Origin: Promethearchaeota archaeon
GTDB lineage: Archaea > Asgardarchaeota > Lokiarchaeia > Sigynarchaeales > SOKP01
NCBI GenBank assembly: GCA_016839635.1
Contig: JAEOTV010000142.1
Span: forward strand, 1 to 35,541
DNA length: 35,541 nt
Reading direction: 5' to 3'
The notes under the pieces were generated by a model. That model worked only from the letters and a program-made list of their open reading frames with translations, ran no database searches and had not been told where the DNA came from. The position numbers and the translations under genes are program-made. Of this stretch, positions 7,497-15,426 are shown one piece after another (the stretch's first letter is position 1; every line of letters starts with the position of its first letter).

Positions 7497-7505
7497 CTTA
7501 ATTAT

Positions 7506-7832
7506 TCAAGACTTTATCATTATTAGCATCATTTTGAATTTTTCTATTGCTTTTAACGCATGTGGCTCATTAGCAGGCATGATAATCATTTGACCACTGG
7601 TTAACATGAAATTTTCTCTTGAAATTGTTATTTCTGCTTCTCCATCAAATACGTAAACAAGTGCATCAAATGGAGCAGTGTGTTCGCTTAAACTCTCTCC
7701 TTTATCAAATGAAAATAAGGTTACTGTTCCAATATCTTTATTGATTAAAGCCCGACTAACTACGGATCCTTCTTGATACTCAAGCAAGGATTTTAAATTT
7801 AAAATTGACTTTTTGATATTTTGATTACTCAT
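7506..7832 (-). CDS. Cupin-domain protein
   Basis: This is a single small conserved beta-barrel (RmlC-type cupin), 108 aa from ATG 7832. Cupin motif 1 reads GESLSEHTAPFDALVYVFDGEAEI: one clear histidine, an aspartate/tyrosine region where the HxH and glutamate usually sit, then the G-E-A turn. Motif 2 reads GQMIIMPANEPHAL, with P and the metal-type histidine in PxxxPH. One of the two motif-1 histidines is replaced, so metal binding may be weak or altered. Single-domain cupins of this sort are often stress- or redox-linked sugar or small-molecule binders; no specific reaction can be assigned. The frame extends to GTG 7847 (adding MNEKI), but a TATA-like attataaaa at 7860-7869 predicts transcription starting near 7840, so I prefer the ATG at 7832. 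Confidence 0.85.
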   Translation of the reverse strand: MSNQNIKKSILNLKSLLEYQEGSVVSRALINKDIGTVTLFSFDKGESLSEHTAPFDALVYVFDGEAEITISRENFMLTSGQMIIMPANEPHALKAIEKFKMMLIMIKS

Positions 7833-7988
7833 AATTTTTTCATTCACCTATTTCAAATTATTTTATAATTTAGAAAAAGTAGAATATGATTTAAATCTAA
7901 AACCGAACATGTTTAAAGAAATAAATTTCTACTATCCGGTATTAAAAGTAAAGAATTTTTGGAAACATGTATTATTTCAAAAAATCAT

Positions 7989-8423
7989 CTACATTTCTAA
8001 GGGTATCCGCCACTCTCTTCCACAATTTCCGCACTTGTATTTCTTTCCGTACATTCTTGGATAAGCGGATATTATATGTGTTCGATCGATATTTTCATAG
8101 ATAAGAGCTTTACTAGTATTTCCGCATATTGGACATTCTCTTCGTGAGTATCCTTCAACTATAGGGCCTTTTCCCATTTCAAGTGGAACGGTATCTTGAG
8201 AAAAGACTGAACTGGAAACAATTACATCTCGCTCGATTCTAGGTGCTTTTGTCTCGTATTGAATTTCTGGTACTTTTATCTCCTTTATTGGTTCTTGTGG
8301 TCCTAAAAGTATCTTAATCTCCTCCTCTAATTCCACAATTCTCATTTTTAGGCTCTCATTCTCATCTCTCAATTCTTTTATTATGAGAGTAGGGTCCTTT
8401 CTATCAATATTCTCTTGGCTCAT
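7989..8423 (-). CDS. Coiled-coil protein with C-terminal zinc ribbon
   Basis: This 144-aa protein has three parts. Residues 12-42 form a strong coiled coil (IIKELRDENESLKMRIVELE and on). Residues 43-90 are a proline- and charge-rich linker. Residues 95-140 form a zinc ribbon with two CxxC knuckles, C97-x2-C100 (RRECPICGN) and C131-x2-C134 (KCGNCGREWRIPLEM). The spacing of about 30 residues between knuckles and the final REW resemble TFIIS/RPB9-like ribbons, but no acidic D-E hairpin is present, so a role in transcript cleavage is not supported. It could be an oligomeric adaptor that binds nucleic acid or protein. It lies between the cupin gene and the divergent gelsolin gene, with a 282-nt spacer on its promoter side. 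No enzyme motif is visible. Confidence 0.7.
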   Translation of the reverse strand: MSQENIDRKDPTLIIKELRDENESLKMRIVELEEEIKILLGPQEPIKEIKVPEIQYETKAPRIERDVIVSSSVFSQDTVPLEMGKGPIVEGYSRRECPICGNTSKALIYENIDRTHIISAYPRMYGKKYKCGNCGREWRIPLEM

Positions 8424-8580
8424 CTTCCTAAAAGTTTAATTTTAATTAAAAATAAATTGGTTTTGTTCACTAAAGATATAATAAAGTCAGTATTAAAAAG
8501 CTTAAGGAATCTGAAATATTAATATTAAATTCGATTAATGTTTTAAACTTAAAATTGTTGTTGGTCCAAGAGTAAATATT

Positions 8581-8600
8581 ATAATTAATGCATAAATTAT
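8581..8600. repeat. Near-perfect 20-bp palindrome in a divergent promoter region
   Basis: The sequence ataattaatgcataaattat matches its own reverse complement in 9 of 10 half-site positions, around a perfect atgcat core at 8588-8593. It lies between the divergent zinc-ribbon and gelsolin genes, so it may be an operator. A 6-bp hairpin (ctctta/taagag, 8608-8624) follows. Confidence 0.3.
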
Positions 8601-8651
8601 GATGCTGCTCTTAAATTATAAGAGAGATGTCAATAAACAAAAAAGATTATA

Positions 8652-8663
8652 AACTTGCAAGTT
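8652..8663. promoter_or_regulatory. Perfect 12-bp palindrome at the gelsolin-gene promoter
   Basis: aacttgcaagtt is a perfect palindrome lying directly after a TATA-like gattata (8645-8651). It is 43-54 nt before the gelsolin ATG (8706), which is itself preceded by a clear GGTGAG ribosome-binding site at 8694-8699. The site would sit between TATA and the transcription start, a typical archaeal repressor position. Confidence 0.35.
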
Positions 8664-8705
8664 ATTTATTTCTATAATATTTGACTCTTCATAGGTGAGA
8701 GTGCT

Positions 8706-9551
8706 ATGCACTTATTTAATATTAGCGATAAAGGAGAATTAATTAAGTTAGATAGATTGTTCTTTGAGGAAGATGACGTATATCTCGTTGATGATGAAGA
8801 AAAGAATACAATTTATATTTGGGTAGGGCTGAAGGTACCACAATCACAAAAAGATATAACTGCTGATATTGCAAGAAAGATTGATAAAGATCGTGGAGGA
8901 TCTACAAAAATTCTTATCATGAAGCAGAAAAGAGAATATGGTTCCTTTTTAGCTATGATGCATAATCTTGAGAAAGGGCTTATCCCAGGCAAGACTGTTG
9001 AGCGAAGACCAGAATTTGTATTTGAAGCACCGCCAGAGAGCATTAAATCAGTTGGACTTAATGGAATTCCAGAAGAGAGAGAAATAAAGTTAGAGACAAG
9101 AATTCTTCAATGGTTTGAACAGATTAAAGCTCATCGAAAGATTGAACTTTTGAAAGCACCAAAAAAAACTACTGATACAATTAAATTCATTAAGTTTGAA
9201 CGCCCTGTTTTAAAAGTAGAAGCTAAAAGTGAACTTCAAGTAAAAATCCCACTCAAACCGAAGATAATTGAAGAAGAGCCAGAGGAAAACGACCTTCAAC
9301 TGCATATTAAAGAATCAGCATATTACTTTTCCTTAAAAGGATATACATATGACGAATTATGCTGGATTTTGGCTGAAAAAATTCAAAAAATTAATCTTGA
9401 AATTCCTTCTATTGAGGATATTAAACAAAAGGCAGAACAAGTATTCAATTCAAGCTGTACATATGATGAATTATGCTGGTTAAATGCAGAAATGGATTTT
9501 TTGACTAAAAAAAGTTATCTTGAAAAGAAAAAGAAAGATTTCTACGATTAA
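8706..9551 (+). CDS. Gelsolin-domain protein with C-terminal TYDxLCW repeat module
   Basis: Residues 1 to about 100 form one gelsolin/ADF-H-type domain: HLFNISDKGELIKLDRLFFE, then DDVYLVDDEEKNTIYIWVG, then a helix SQKDITADIARKIDKDRGG. This is the usual gelsolin order of strand, acidic turn, W-x-G and long helix. Such one- or two-domain gelsolins are a hallmark of Asgard archaea, where related proteins cap, sever or bundle actin. Residues 100-190 form a charged linker with basic patches. Residues 195-281 contain two copies of a helical unit, YTYDELCWILAE (TYD at 214-216) and CTYDELCWLNAE (252-254), 38 residues apart. The DNA of the two motifs is identical at 20 of 21 bases. The same two-repeat module forms nearly all of the protein at 33773-34087. 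A GGTGAG ribbon-binding-type Shine-Dalgarno site precedes the ATG. The gelsolin call is strong; the module function is unknown. Confidence 0.85.
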   Translation: MHLFNISDKGELIKLDRLFFEEDDVYLVDDEEKNTIYIWVGLKVPQSQKDITADIARKIDKDRGGSTKILIMKQKREYGSFLAMMHNLEKGLIPGKTVERRPEFVFEAPPESIKSVGLNGIPEEREIKLETRILQWFEQIKAHRKIELLKAPKKTTDTIKFIKFERPVLKVEAKSELQVKIPLKPKIIEEEPEENDLQLHIKESAYYFSLKGYTYDELCWILAEKIQKINLEIPSIEDIKQKAEQVFNSSCTYDELCWLNAEMDFLTKKSYLEKKKKDFYD

Positions 9552-9621
9552 TTTTTGGAAAAAGAATTCAAATTATCATTAAAAGAATATACTTACTCTG
9601 AAAGTTATGAAGAAGAACGAT

Positions 9622-9653
9622 TTTGAATGATTTTGAATAATTATTCATTCAAA
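9622..9653. repeat. Inverted repeat upstream of the four-helix membrane protein
   Basis: The 9-bp arms tttgaatga (9622-9630) and tcattcaaa (9645-9653) match perfectly around a 14-nt spacer. The left arm is also part of a tandem direct repeat (ttttgaat at 9621 and 9631). It lies just upstream of a TATA-like ttttatata near 9670-9678, so it may be an operator or the end of the gelsolin transcript. Confidence 0.35.
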
Positions 9654-9729
9654 TATAAAGCATAGTTAATTTTATATACTCTTTTTGATTCCTTTTACAA
9701 AATTTTAATAAAAATAAAGGGAAATTTCG

Positions 9730-10311
9730 ATGGAAAACAGTAATGAATTAAGCGATGAACAATATTGGAAAAAATCGATTAAAAATCATTTAACAGCATT
9801 TATTGTTGTGATAATGGCAGGAGTAGGTATTATTCTTGGAGCACTTACAGTATTATTTTGGTTTATTCAAACTTCTCCTATTGGAAATTTTGGTGCAGCT
9901 ACACTTAATGATTGGAGCTTAGATTGGATTGTTGGATTTTTTATCCTTGTATTTTTATGGGAATTATTATTTGTAGGGGTACCAACAGCAGTATTTTTCG
10001 GTGTAGGGGGTTATATCTTTTGGAAAAGATTACCAGAAGAAGAAAGACAGGAGTATAAAGCAAGAGAAAAGAAACATACAGCTAGGAATACCGGTGGTGG
10101 TGGTGGATTCGGATTTTTCATGTTTCTCGCTTATTGTATTTATATGGGAATTCAAGGTAATTATTACGCCACATTTGGCAGCCAACCTTATAGTTACTGG
10201 ATATCTTCTTGGTTCTTAACCTTTATGTGGATAGTAATTGTATTAGGAATTCCTATTTGTATTATCTTGCTTATTGTCTATTTGACGGTATGGCGGAAGA
10301 AATCAAAATAA
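9730..10311 (+). CDS. Four-helix membrane protein of unknown function
   Basis: This 193-aa protein has a short polar N-terminus (MENSNELSDEQYWKKS) and four hydrophobic helices at about residues 21-47, 66-98, 123-143 and 158-187. Between helices 2 and 3 lies a charged cytoplasmic loop (KRLPEEERQEYKAREKKHTA) that ends in a glycine run, NTGGGGGFGFF, leading into helix 3. The C-terminus is basic (WRKKSK), giving a positive-inside topology with both ends in the cytoplasm. I do not recognise the family; no transporter or enzyme motif is visible. The ATG follows aaaggga at a suitable distance, a weak ribosome-binding site. It may share a transcript with the gelsolin gene 178 nt upstream, although it has its own TATA-like stretch. 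Confidence 0.7.
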   Translation: MENSNELSDEQYWKKSIKNHLTAFIVVIMAGVGIILGALTVLFWFIQTSPIGNFGAATLNDWSLDWIVGFFILVFLWELLFVGVPTAVFFGVGGYIFWKRLPEEERQEYKAREKKHTARNTGGGGGFGFFMFLAYCIYMGIQGNYYATFGSQPYSYWISSWFLTFMWIVIVLGIPICIILLIVYLTVWRKKSK

Positions 10312-10319
10312 ATCAATTT

Positions 10320-10345
10320 ACCTTTTTTTTTTATATTTTTTAGAA
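10320..10345 (+). terminator. T-rich terminator between convergent genes
   Basis: A run of eleven T residues followed by atattttttag begins about 12 nt after the stop of the membrane-protein gene. Oligo-T tracts of this kind are enough to end transcription by archaeal RNA polymerase. The next gene converges from the other strand and stops at 10399. Confidence 0.4.
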
Positions 10346-10398
10346 TCGTATTTCAATAAGTCAAGTTATAAAGATTTGAAATAATTAGGATTGATAGC

Positions 10399-12666
10399 CT
10401 AATTTTTTGGCTGGAATACTTTTTTCTGTATTAAATTGAGTATTGTCTCGGCTTCTTTTGCATAAAAACCTTTTTTTATAGAAAGTAGATTAGTAACTAT
10501 GAAGTAATCTGTGTTTTTCTTTTTCATTACGCTTTTAGCTTTATTTAACATTGATTTTTCCTCGGATTTTAGTTTAACATGTTGTTTAGTTATCTGTAAT
10601 GGATATATCAATGAAGTTTGCAAATGCTGGTCGAGTAAGTCTTTAATTCCTGTAAAAGGAGTAGTATTTCCCTTGAAATTTTCGATTTGGCTTCCGTATA
10701 TGTTATCAATATCATATGAGAGATTTTTAATTGATTCTAAAAAGTCTTGTGAAGGATTTTCTTGCATAATTAGTAAAATTCTAAAGCTTTTAAATTCAGA
10801 CATAAGAATTTTAGATTTTTTATATTCCAATTTTATTGTTTGAGATTGCTCATCAGCACCTGTAAGCTCAATTCCAAATGTCCGAATTGCCTCCAAAAAA
10901 CCGGTTATTAAAGACGCATCAATAGACTTGCTAGCAAGAATTTGTTCATACACATTTAATCCGGATTTTTTGTGGATTATAATGAAATAGTCTAGGTTTA
11001 GCACATCCATATATTTATTGAATATTTTTTTCCTGTGTAATTCATGCTTTTGTTTAGAATTTTTAACCATTTTATATGTAGTAAAACTAAATACTGAAAT
11101 TACGGCAATAACACCAATAATAACAACTATTAGCATTGGATCTAAAGTAAATGGAATAATAATCTCAAATTCTTGAGTAATAACTCCTGCTGCTATTCCG
11201 TTATACCAAAAGACATAAGCTTTATATGTTCCGGCATGAGGATTGATTGATAGTTGATAATTAAGCAACAAATCTTCTGTTTCAATTGATTCAATTACAT
11301 ATATAATGTCATCTTGAGCGGGAAATCCTAATGAATTAATTAACCTAAAAGTTATATTTCCAGGATCTATTGGAGCAATGATAGAAAATAGAATTTCTTG
11401 ACCAGGACCAAATTCGGTTGTAGGTACATTTAAGGAAGGCATTAGATTTGGAGAATTTGCTGTTATCCTCCAATCTGCATTCTCAGGAATAGTATTGTTT
11501 GAAATAAATACATAATGATTTGTAGTATTGACAATGACTTGCGAGGTGATATCCGCCCACCCTCCTCCCACATCTCTAAAGACTCTTAGGTTGTACCAAG
11601 CTAGGGGATAATTGAATTTAATAGAATAATTACAAAAACATCTCTGTATATCTGGTTCAATAGTCCATATATTTGCCAAATTTTCTTGTATTAATACATT
11701 TCCTGTTGAAATTAAGAAATTCTTTATTTTTATCCGATAATTTAGATTAAATAATGGCTCTATTGAACGATTATTGTTAATAGGAATATGAAAAATATCA
11801 TTGTTAGGAGATATATCTTTCTCTAATGTGAAACTTCCATTTTCATTAATTGGATATAAGTTACCATCAATATTCAGAGTCATATTTATTTCTTTAGGAC
11901 TAAATGATCTATTAACTCTTTGAATTAGTTTATATAATAAAGGTTCTCCTTTTGTTTCAACGTTCCATTTTGAGCCATCGTATTTAGATGTATACAAATT
12001 TGAATGAACAGAATTTGAGTCATTAAAATACCAATAATATGCTGTTTTTTCTTGAGGGAGTAATTGTGAACCATTCAATGTAAGGTAGTACTGCCCCGGT
12101 TTCAGAGAAATCTCATTTTCAAAAGTTTGAAGATACCAACTAGGAATTGTAGAAATATTTAGTAAAGAAGAACGTATAATGTTAGAATTAGGTGTATTTG
12201 TAGAATTATCATTACCAGTGAGCTGAAAATATACTGGTAATGTTGGGGTATGTATACTTCGATAACCTAATATGTAAGCACCAAAGAGAATTGTCGGTTC
12301 AGTTATATTAACTTGTACTCCCCAACCTAACATCCAATTTCCAATTGTCAGTTTCGAACTGCCGTCACTGGAATCTTCAATTGTATTAATTTCTTTACCA
12401 AGTTTAATATCTGTGAAATTCATCTCAATATTAGTAATATTCCAAGATGTTGATGGTAATGGAATGTCTATAGAACTTACGTTTTCACTAAAGAGAATTT
12501 CCTCAGAGAATTCAGTAATTCTAAAGTCTGAACGTGGATTTAGGGTATCATTATTTATTTGAGCATGGGAAAATTCTATAAAACTAACGATATTTAAAAT
12601 CAGAAAAGAAAATACTAAAAGTAAGGCAATTAAATAACTTTGTTTTATCCCTTTTCTCATATTCAT
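10399..12666 (-). CDS. Membrane-anchored surface protein with cytosolic longin/roadblock-like domain, copy 1
   Basis: This 755-aa protein has a signal peptide (residues 1 to about 36, ending FSHAQ), a large extracellular part rich in beta-strand and N-x-S/T sequons (about 37-505), and one transmembrane helix at about 508-530. A cytosolic part of about 225 residues follows. It contains NKYMDVLNLDYFIIIHKKSG, then DASLITGFLEAIRTFGIEL, then strands EYKKSKILMSEFKSFRILLI and a helix ending in IENFKG. This strand-helix-strand series resembles the longin/roadblock fold used in Asgard and eukaryotic trafficking and GTPase regulation. The last 70 residues are helical and basic. It is a paralogue of the next gene. 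A TATA box at 12675-12687 predicts transcription starting near 12656, so Met3 (12660) may be the true start. The receptor-like topology is clear; the cytosolic fold is an inference. Confidence 0.78.
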   Translation of the reverse strand: MNMRKGIKQSYLIALLLVFSFLILNIVSFIEFSHAQINNDTLNPRSDFRITEFSEEILFSENVSSIDIPLPSTSWNITNIEMNFTDIKLGKEINTIEDSSDGSSKLTIGNWMLGWGVQVNITEPTILFGAYILGYRSIHTPTLPVYFQLTGNDNSTNTPNSNIIRSSLLNISTIPSWYLQTFENEISLKPGQYYLTLNGSQLLPQEKTAYYWYFNDSNSVHSNLYTSKYDGSKWNVETKGEPLLYKLIQRVNRSFSPKEINMTLNIDGNLYPINENGSFTLEKDISPNNDIFHIPINNNRSIEPLFNLNYRIKIKNFLISTGNVLIQENLANIWTIEPDIQRCFCNYSIKFNYPLAWYNLRVFRDVGGGWADITSQVIVNTTNHYVFISNNTIPENADWRITANSPNLMPSLNVPTTEFGPGQEILFSIIAPIDPGNITFRLINSLGFPAQDDIIYVIESIETEDLLLNYQLSINPHAGTYKAYVFWYNGIAAGVITQEFEIIIPFTLDPMLIVVIIGVIAVISVFSFTTYKMVKNSKQKHELHRKKIFNKYMDVLNLDYFIIIHKKSGLNVYEQILASKSIDASLITGFLEAIRTFGIELTGADEQSQTIKLEYKKSKILMSEFKSFRILLIMQENPSQDFLESIKNLSYDIDNIYGSQIENFKGNTTPFTGIKDLLDQHLQTSLIYPLQITKQHVKLKSEEKSMLNKAKSVMKKKNTDYFIVTNLLSIKKGFYAKEAETILNLIQKKVFQPKN

Positions 12667-12674
12667 CCTTTAAA

Positions 12675-12687
12675 AGATATATATAAT
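12675..12687 (-). promoter_or_regulatory. TATA box of the first receptor-like gene
   Basis: agatatatataat lies directly upstream of the 10399-12666 gene. The predicted transcription start (about 12654-12658) falls at or just after the second ATG (12658-12660), which suggests a leaderless mRNA starting at Met3. Confidence 0.45.
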
Positions 12688-12892
12688 TTTATTTATTATC
12701 CCAATTATTAAGTTAATCATTCTCCAACTATTTAAATTTTAATTCAATAATCTAAAAATTACTAAAAAATAAAATTATCTTAATAAAAATAACATTTATA
12801 CAGAGTTGTAATAATATTCTTATTTAAAGATTTTTTAGGTATAAGATTCTCCCATATTCTTAATTATTAATTAATACAGAAAGAAGTATAAT

Positions 12893-15196
12893 TTATTCTT
12901 GAATTTGAAAAATTTTCTTATCAATTAGATGAAAAATGTTTTCTAAATCTTTAGGACTACATTCTTTTTCAATCAGTAAAGAGTTTAAATAAAAAGAAGA
13001 TGAATTTTTTATTTTCATATAAGAAATTGCCTTATTTATCAAAACTCTTTCACTTGGATTTATTTTTATTTTTTCTAATTTTTCTATTTTTGATAATTTC
13101 AATGGATAAGTAAGGGCTGTGCTAAGATGGTGTTTAAGTAATTTATCTATTGATTTAAAAGGTTTAATATCTCCATTAAATGTATCAATTAACTCGCCAT
13201 AATATTTATAGGTATCATAAGCCAAGTCTTCAAGGGAATATAAGAAATTTGAGGAGGGATGCTCTTTCATGATTAATATAAGTCTTAGGTTTACAAACTC
13301 GGTCATAATTATAATTGAATCCTTGTATTCTAGTTTTATCGTTTGTGAAGTATCTTCAATTTTGATCAATTCAATTCCAAAAGAATGAATTGCTTGTAAA
13401 AACCCTGAAATCATAGCAGCATCAATATCTTTTTCAGCAAATTTTTGCTGATAAATATTTAAGCCGGACTTTTTGTCTGAGACAATAATATAATCTAAAT
13501 TCAAGACATCCATACATTTATTATAAAGTTTTTGACGTTCTTCAATTTTTCCAATCCTATATTTCTTGATAGTTCGATAAGATAATATTCCCGCAGTTGT
13601 CCCTGCAATTGCTATTATGATACCGATAACAATCCAAATTGGATCTATAGTAAAGGGAACCGGAGGAATGTTAACTTCAAAGTCTTGAGATTGTACTCCT
13701 CCATCTGTACTATTATTCCAGTAAATTATTATAGTATAAGTGCCTTCACGTGAATTTGATGGGATTATATATGAAAAAATAGTCTCTTCTGAAATAATGC
13801 CTCTTACTTCTATAGGCTCGTCATATCCAAAACCTAATGAATTTATGAAATAAAATGTGAAATTACCTTCTATAATAGGGGCATTAACAGAGAATTGTAA
13901 TTCTTGTTCTGGTTCCCATTCCAATTCTGGGAGATTTATGTTAAAAAATATATTTGGTGAATTTGCATTTATCTTCCATTCAACTCCACCCATTATAATA
14001 TCATTTGGAATAATAAGTGTGCTTGTATTCATGTTTATATTGGCAAAAGATGTAATATTTTCCCATGATGGCCCTAATTTACGGTAGAGTGATAAATTAA
14101 ACCAATTTCTAGGAAATTTAAACTTTATATGATAAATAGGTGAGATTCTATCAATTATTGGGTGTAATGCCCATTGATTATTAGTGTCTTTGATACTTGC
14201 AGAACCTATAGTTAAAAACTCATTAGTAAGACTGATAGAATAATTATAATTAAAATTTAGGGTTATAGATTTGTTAATTTTTAGTGGAATCTCAAGAGTG
14301 ATCTTATTAGAATAGTAAGAGAGATTGGTTATTTCTAGGATCCCTTTTCCTATAGCAGGTCCATTAATTACCTCATAATCGTCTCCATTAAATTCTGCTG
14401 TCAAATTTAGATCTTTAGGAAGGTAAGTTCTATCAACTCTTTGATTCAATTTACAGAGAAAACTTGAATTTATAAGACCAGGACTCCAGGAAGTTATATA
14501 AGATGATGTGTGCAAATATGGCATTTGAGGATCCAAAGCATCGTTCTGCCAATAATACTTTGCTTGATCATCTGTAGGCAGATTAGTACCATTCATAACT
14601 AAGCTATAATTCCCAATTGGAAGTCTAATTGGATTTGATCCTGAGGAAAAATCTTGATAATACCAATCTAAAGTGGTAGATATATTCAAATCTATGGATT
14701 TATAAATTGTATTATTAGGACTTAAATTTATATTGTCAAATCCTTTAAGTTGGAATTTTATTATCTCGGTTGCCTGTGGAGTTTTATATCCCTTAATAAA
14801 AACCCCAAATAATTCAACAACTTCCAAAATTTCAATTTGCGTGCCCAGAGCTAAATTTCTAAAAACAGAATTTTTATTCCATACTTGTTCTAAGCCTGTT
14901 TCAGTTTCTTCAATACTTTTAATTTCTCTACCTAAATGTATATTGGAAAAATTAAATTCTATATTGGTTATTGTCCAATTCGGTTCAGGTAATTCAATAT
15001 TTATTGAACTAACATTTTCTTTTATTCCTTTAATTGTTGAATACTCAAAAAAACTAAAATTAGAAGAAATTGAAAAAGGTTCACCATTACTCTGAGCATG
15101 TGAAAAATAAATATTATTACTTGAAATTAGAAAGATGCTTACATAAAGTAGCAGTCCGATGATGATTTTGTTTTTTTTACCGATGTTTTTAAACAT
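12893..15196 (-). CDS. Membrane-anchored surface protein with cytosolic longin/roadblock-like domain, copy 2
   Basis: This 767-aa paralogue of the preceding entry keeps the same plan throughout: a signal peptide ending YFSHAQ, an ectodomain of about 480 residues with many N-glycosylation sequons, one transmembrane helix at about residues 517-540 (IDPIWIVIGIIIAIAGTTAG), and a cytosolic domain of about 225 residues. The cytosolic part is the best conserved: NKCMDVLNLDYIIVSDKKSG, then DAAMISGFLQAIHSFGIEL, YKDSIIIMTEFVNLRLILIM, and the helical tail. Landmarks shared with copy 1 in the ectodomain include NITNIEFNFSNIHLGREI, the QRVDR/QRVNR motif, WRITANSPN/WKINANSPN and LINSLGF. The gene lies 226 nt upstream of copy 1 and has its own TATA-like attataaat near 15228-15238, so the pair arose by tandem duplication but may be transcribed separately. 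Confidence 0.78.
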   Translation of the reverse strand: MFKNIGKKNKIIIGLLLYVSIFLISSNNIYFSHAQSNGEPFSISSNFSFFEYSTIKGIKENVSSINIELPEPNWTITNIEFNFSNIHLGREIKSIEETETGLEQVWNKNSVFRNLALGTQIEILEVVELFGVFIKGYKTPQATEIIKFQLKGFDNINLSPNNTIYKSIDLNISTTLDWYYQDFSSGSNPIRLPIGNYSLVMNGTNLPTDDQAKYYWQNDALDPQMPYLHTSSYITSWSPGLINSSFLCKLNQRVDRTYLPKDLNLTAEFNGDDYEVINGPAIGKGILEITNLSYYSNKITLEIPLKINKSITLNFNYNYSISLTNEFLTIGSASIKDTNNQWALHPIIDRISPIYHIKFKFPRNWFNLSLYRKLGPSWENITSFANINMNTSTLIIPNDIIMGGVEWKINANSPNIFFNINLPELEWEPEQELQFSVNAPIIEGNFTFYFINSLGFGYDEPIEVRGIISEETIFSYIIPSNSREGTYTIIIYWNNSTDGGVQSQDFEVNIPPVPFTIDPIWIVIGIIIAIAGTTAGILSYRTIKKYRIGKIEERQKLYNKCMDVLNLDYIIVSDKKSGLNIYQQKFAEKDIDAAMISGFLQAIHSFGIELIKIEDTSQTIKLEYKDSIIIMTEFVNLRLILIMKEHPSSNFLYSLEDLAYDTYKYYGELIDTFNGDIKPFKSIDKLLKHHLSTALTYPLKLSKIEKLEKIKINPSERVLINKAISYMKIKNSSSFYLNSLLIEKECSPKDLENIFHLIDKKIFQIQE

Positions 15197-15426
15197 TAAC
15201 CCTGAATTACCTATATCTAATCTAAATTTATAATAAAATTCTATTTATTTATATCTAATTTTAATTTTGAAGGTTTATAAAAGTAAATATTATAAAAAAT
15301 TAAGAGAGTGAAATGTCTTCAATATAGTGTTTCCTGAATTTTTTCACTCATTATTCTCAAATAGAATTATTAGTTTTTAATATTTAGCCCTAAAATTTAG
15401 GAACGCAAAATTTTCTTTCATTTCTG

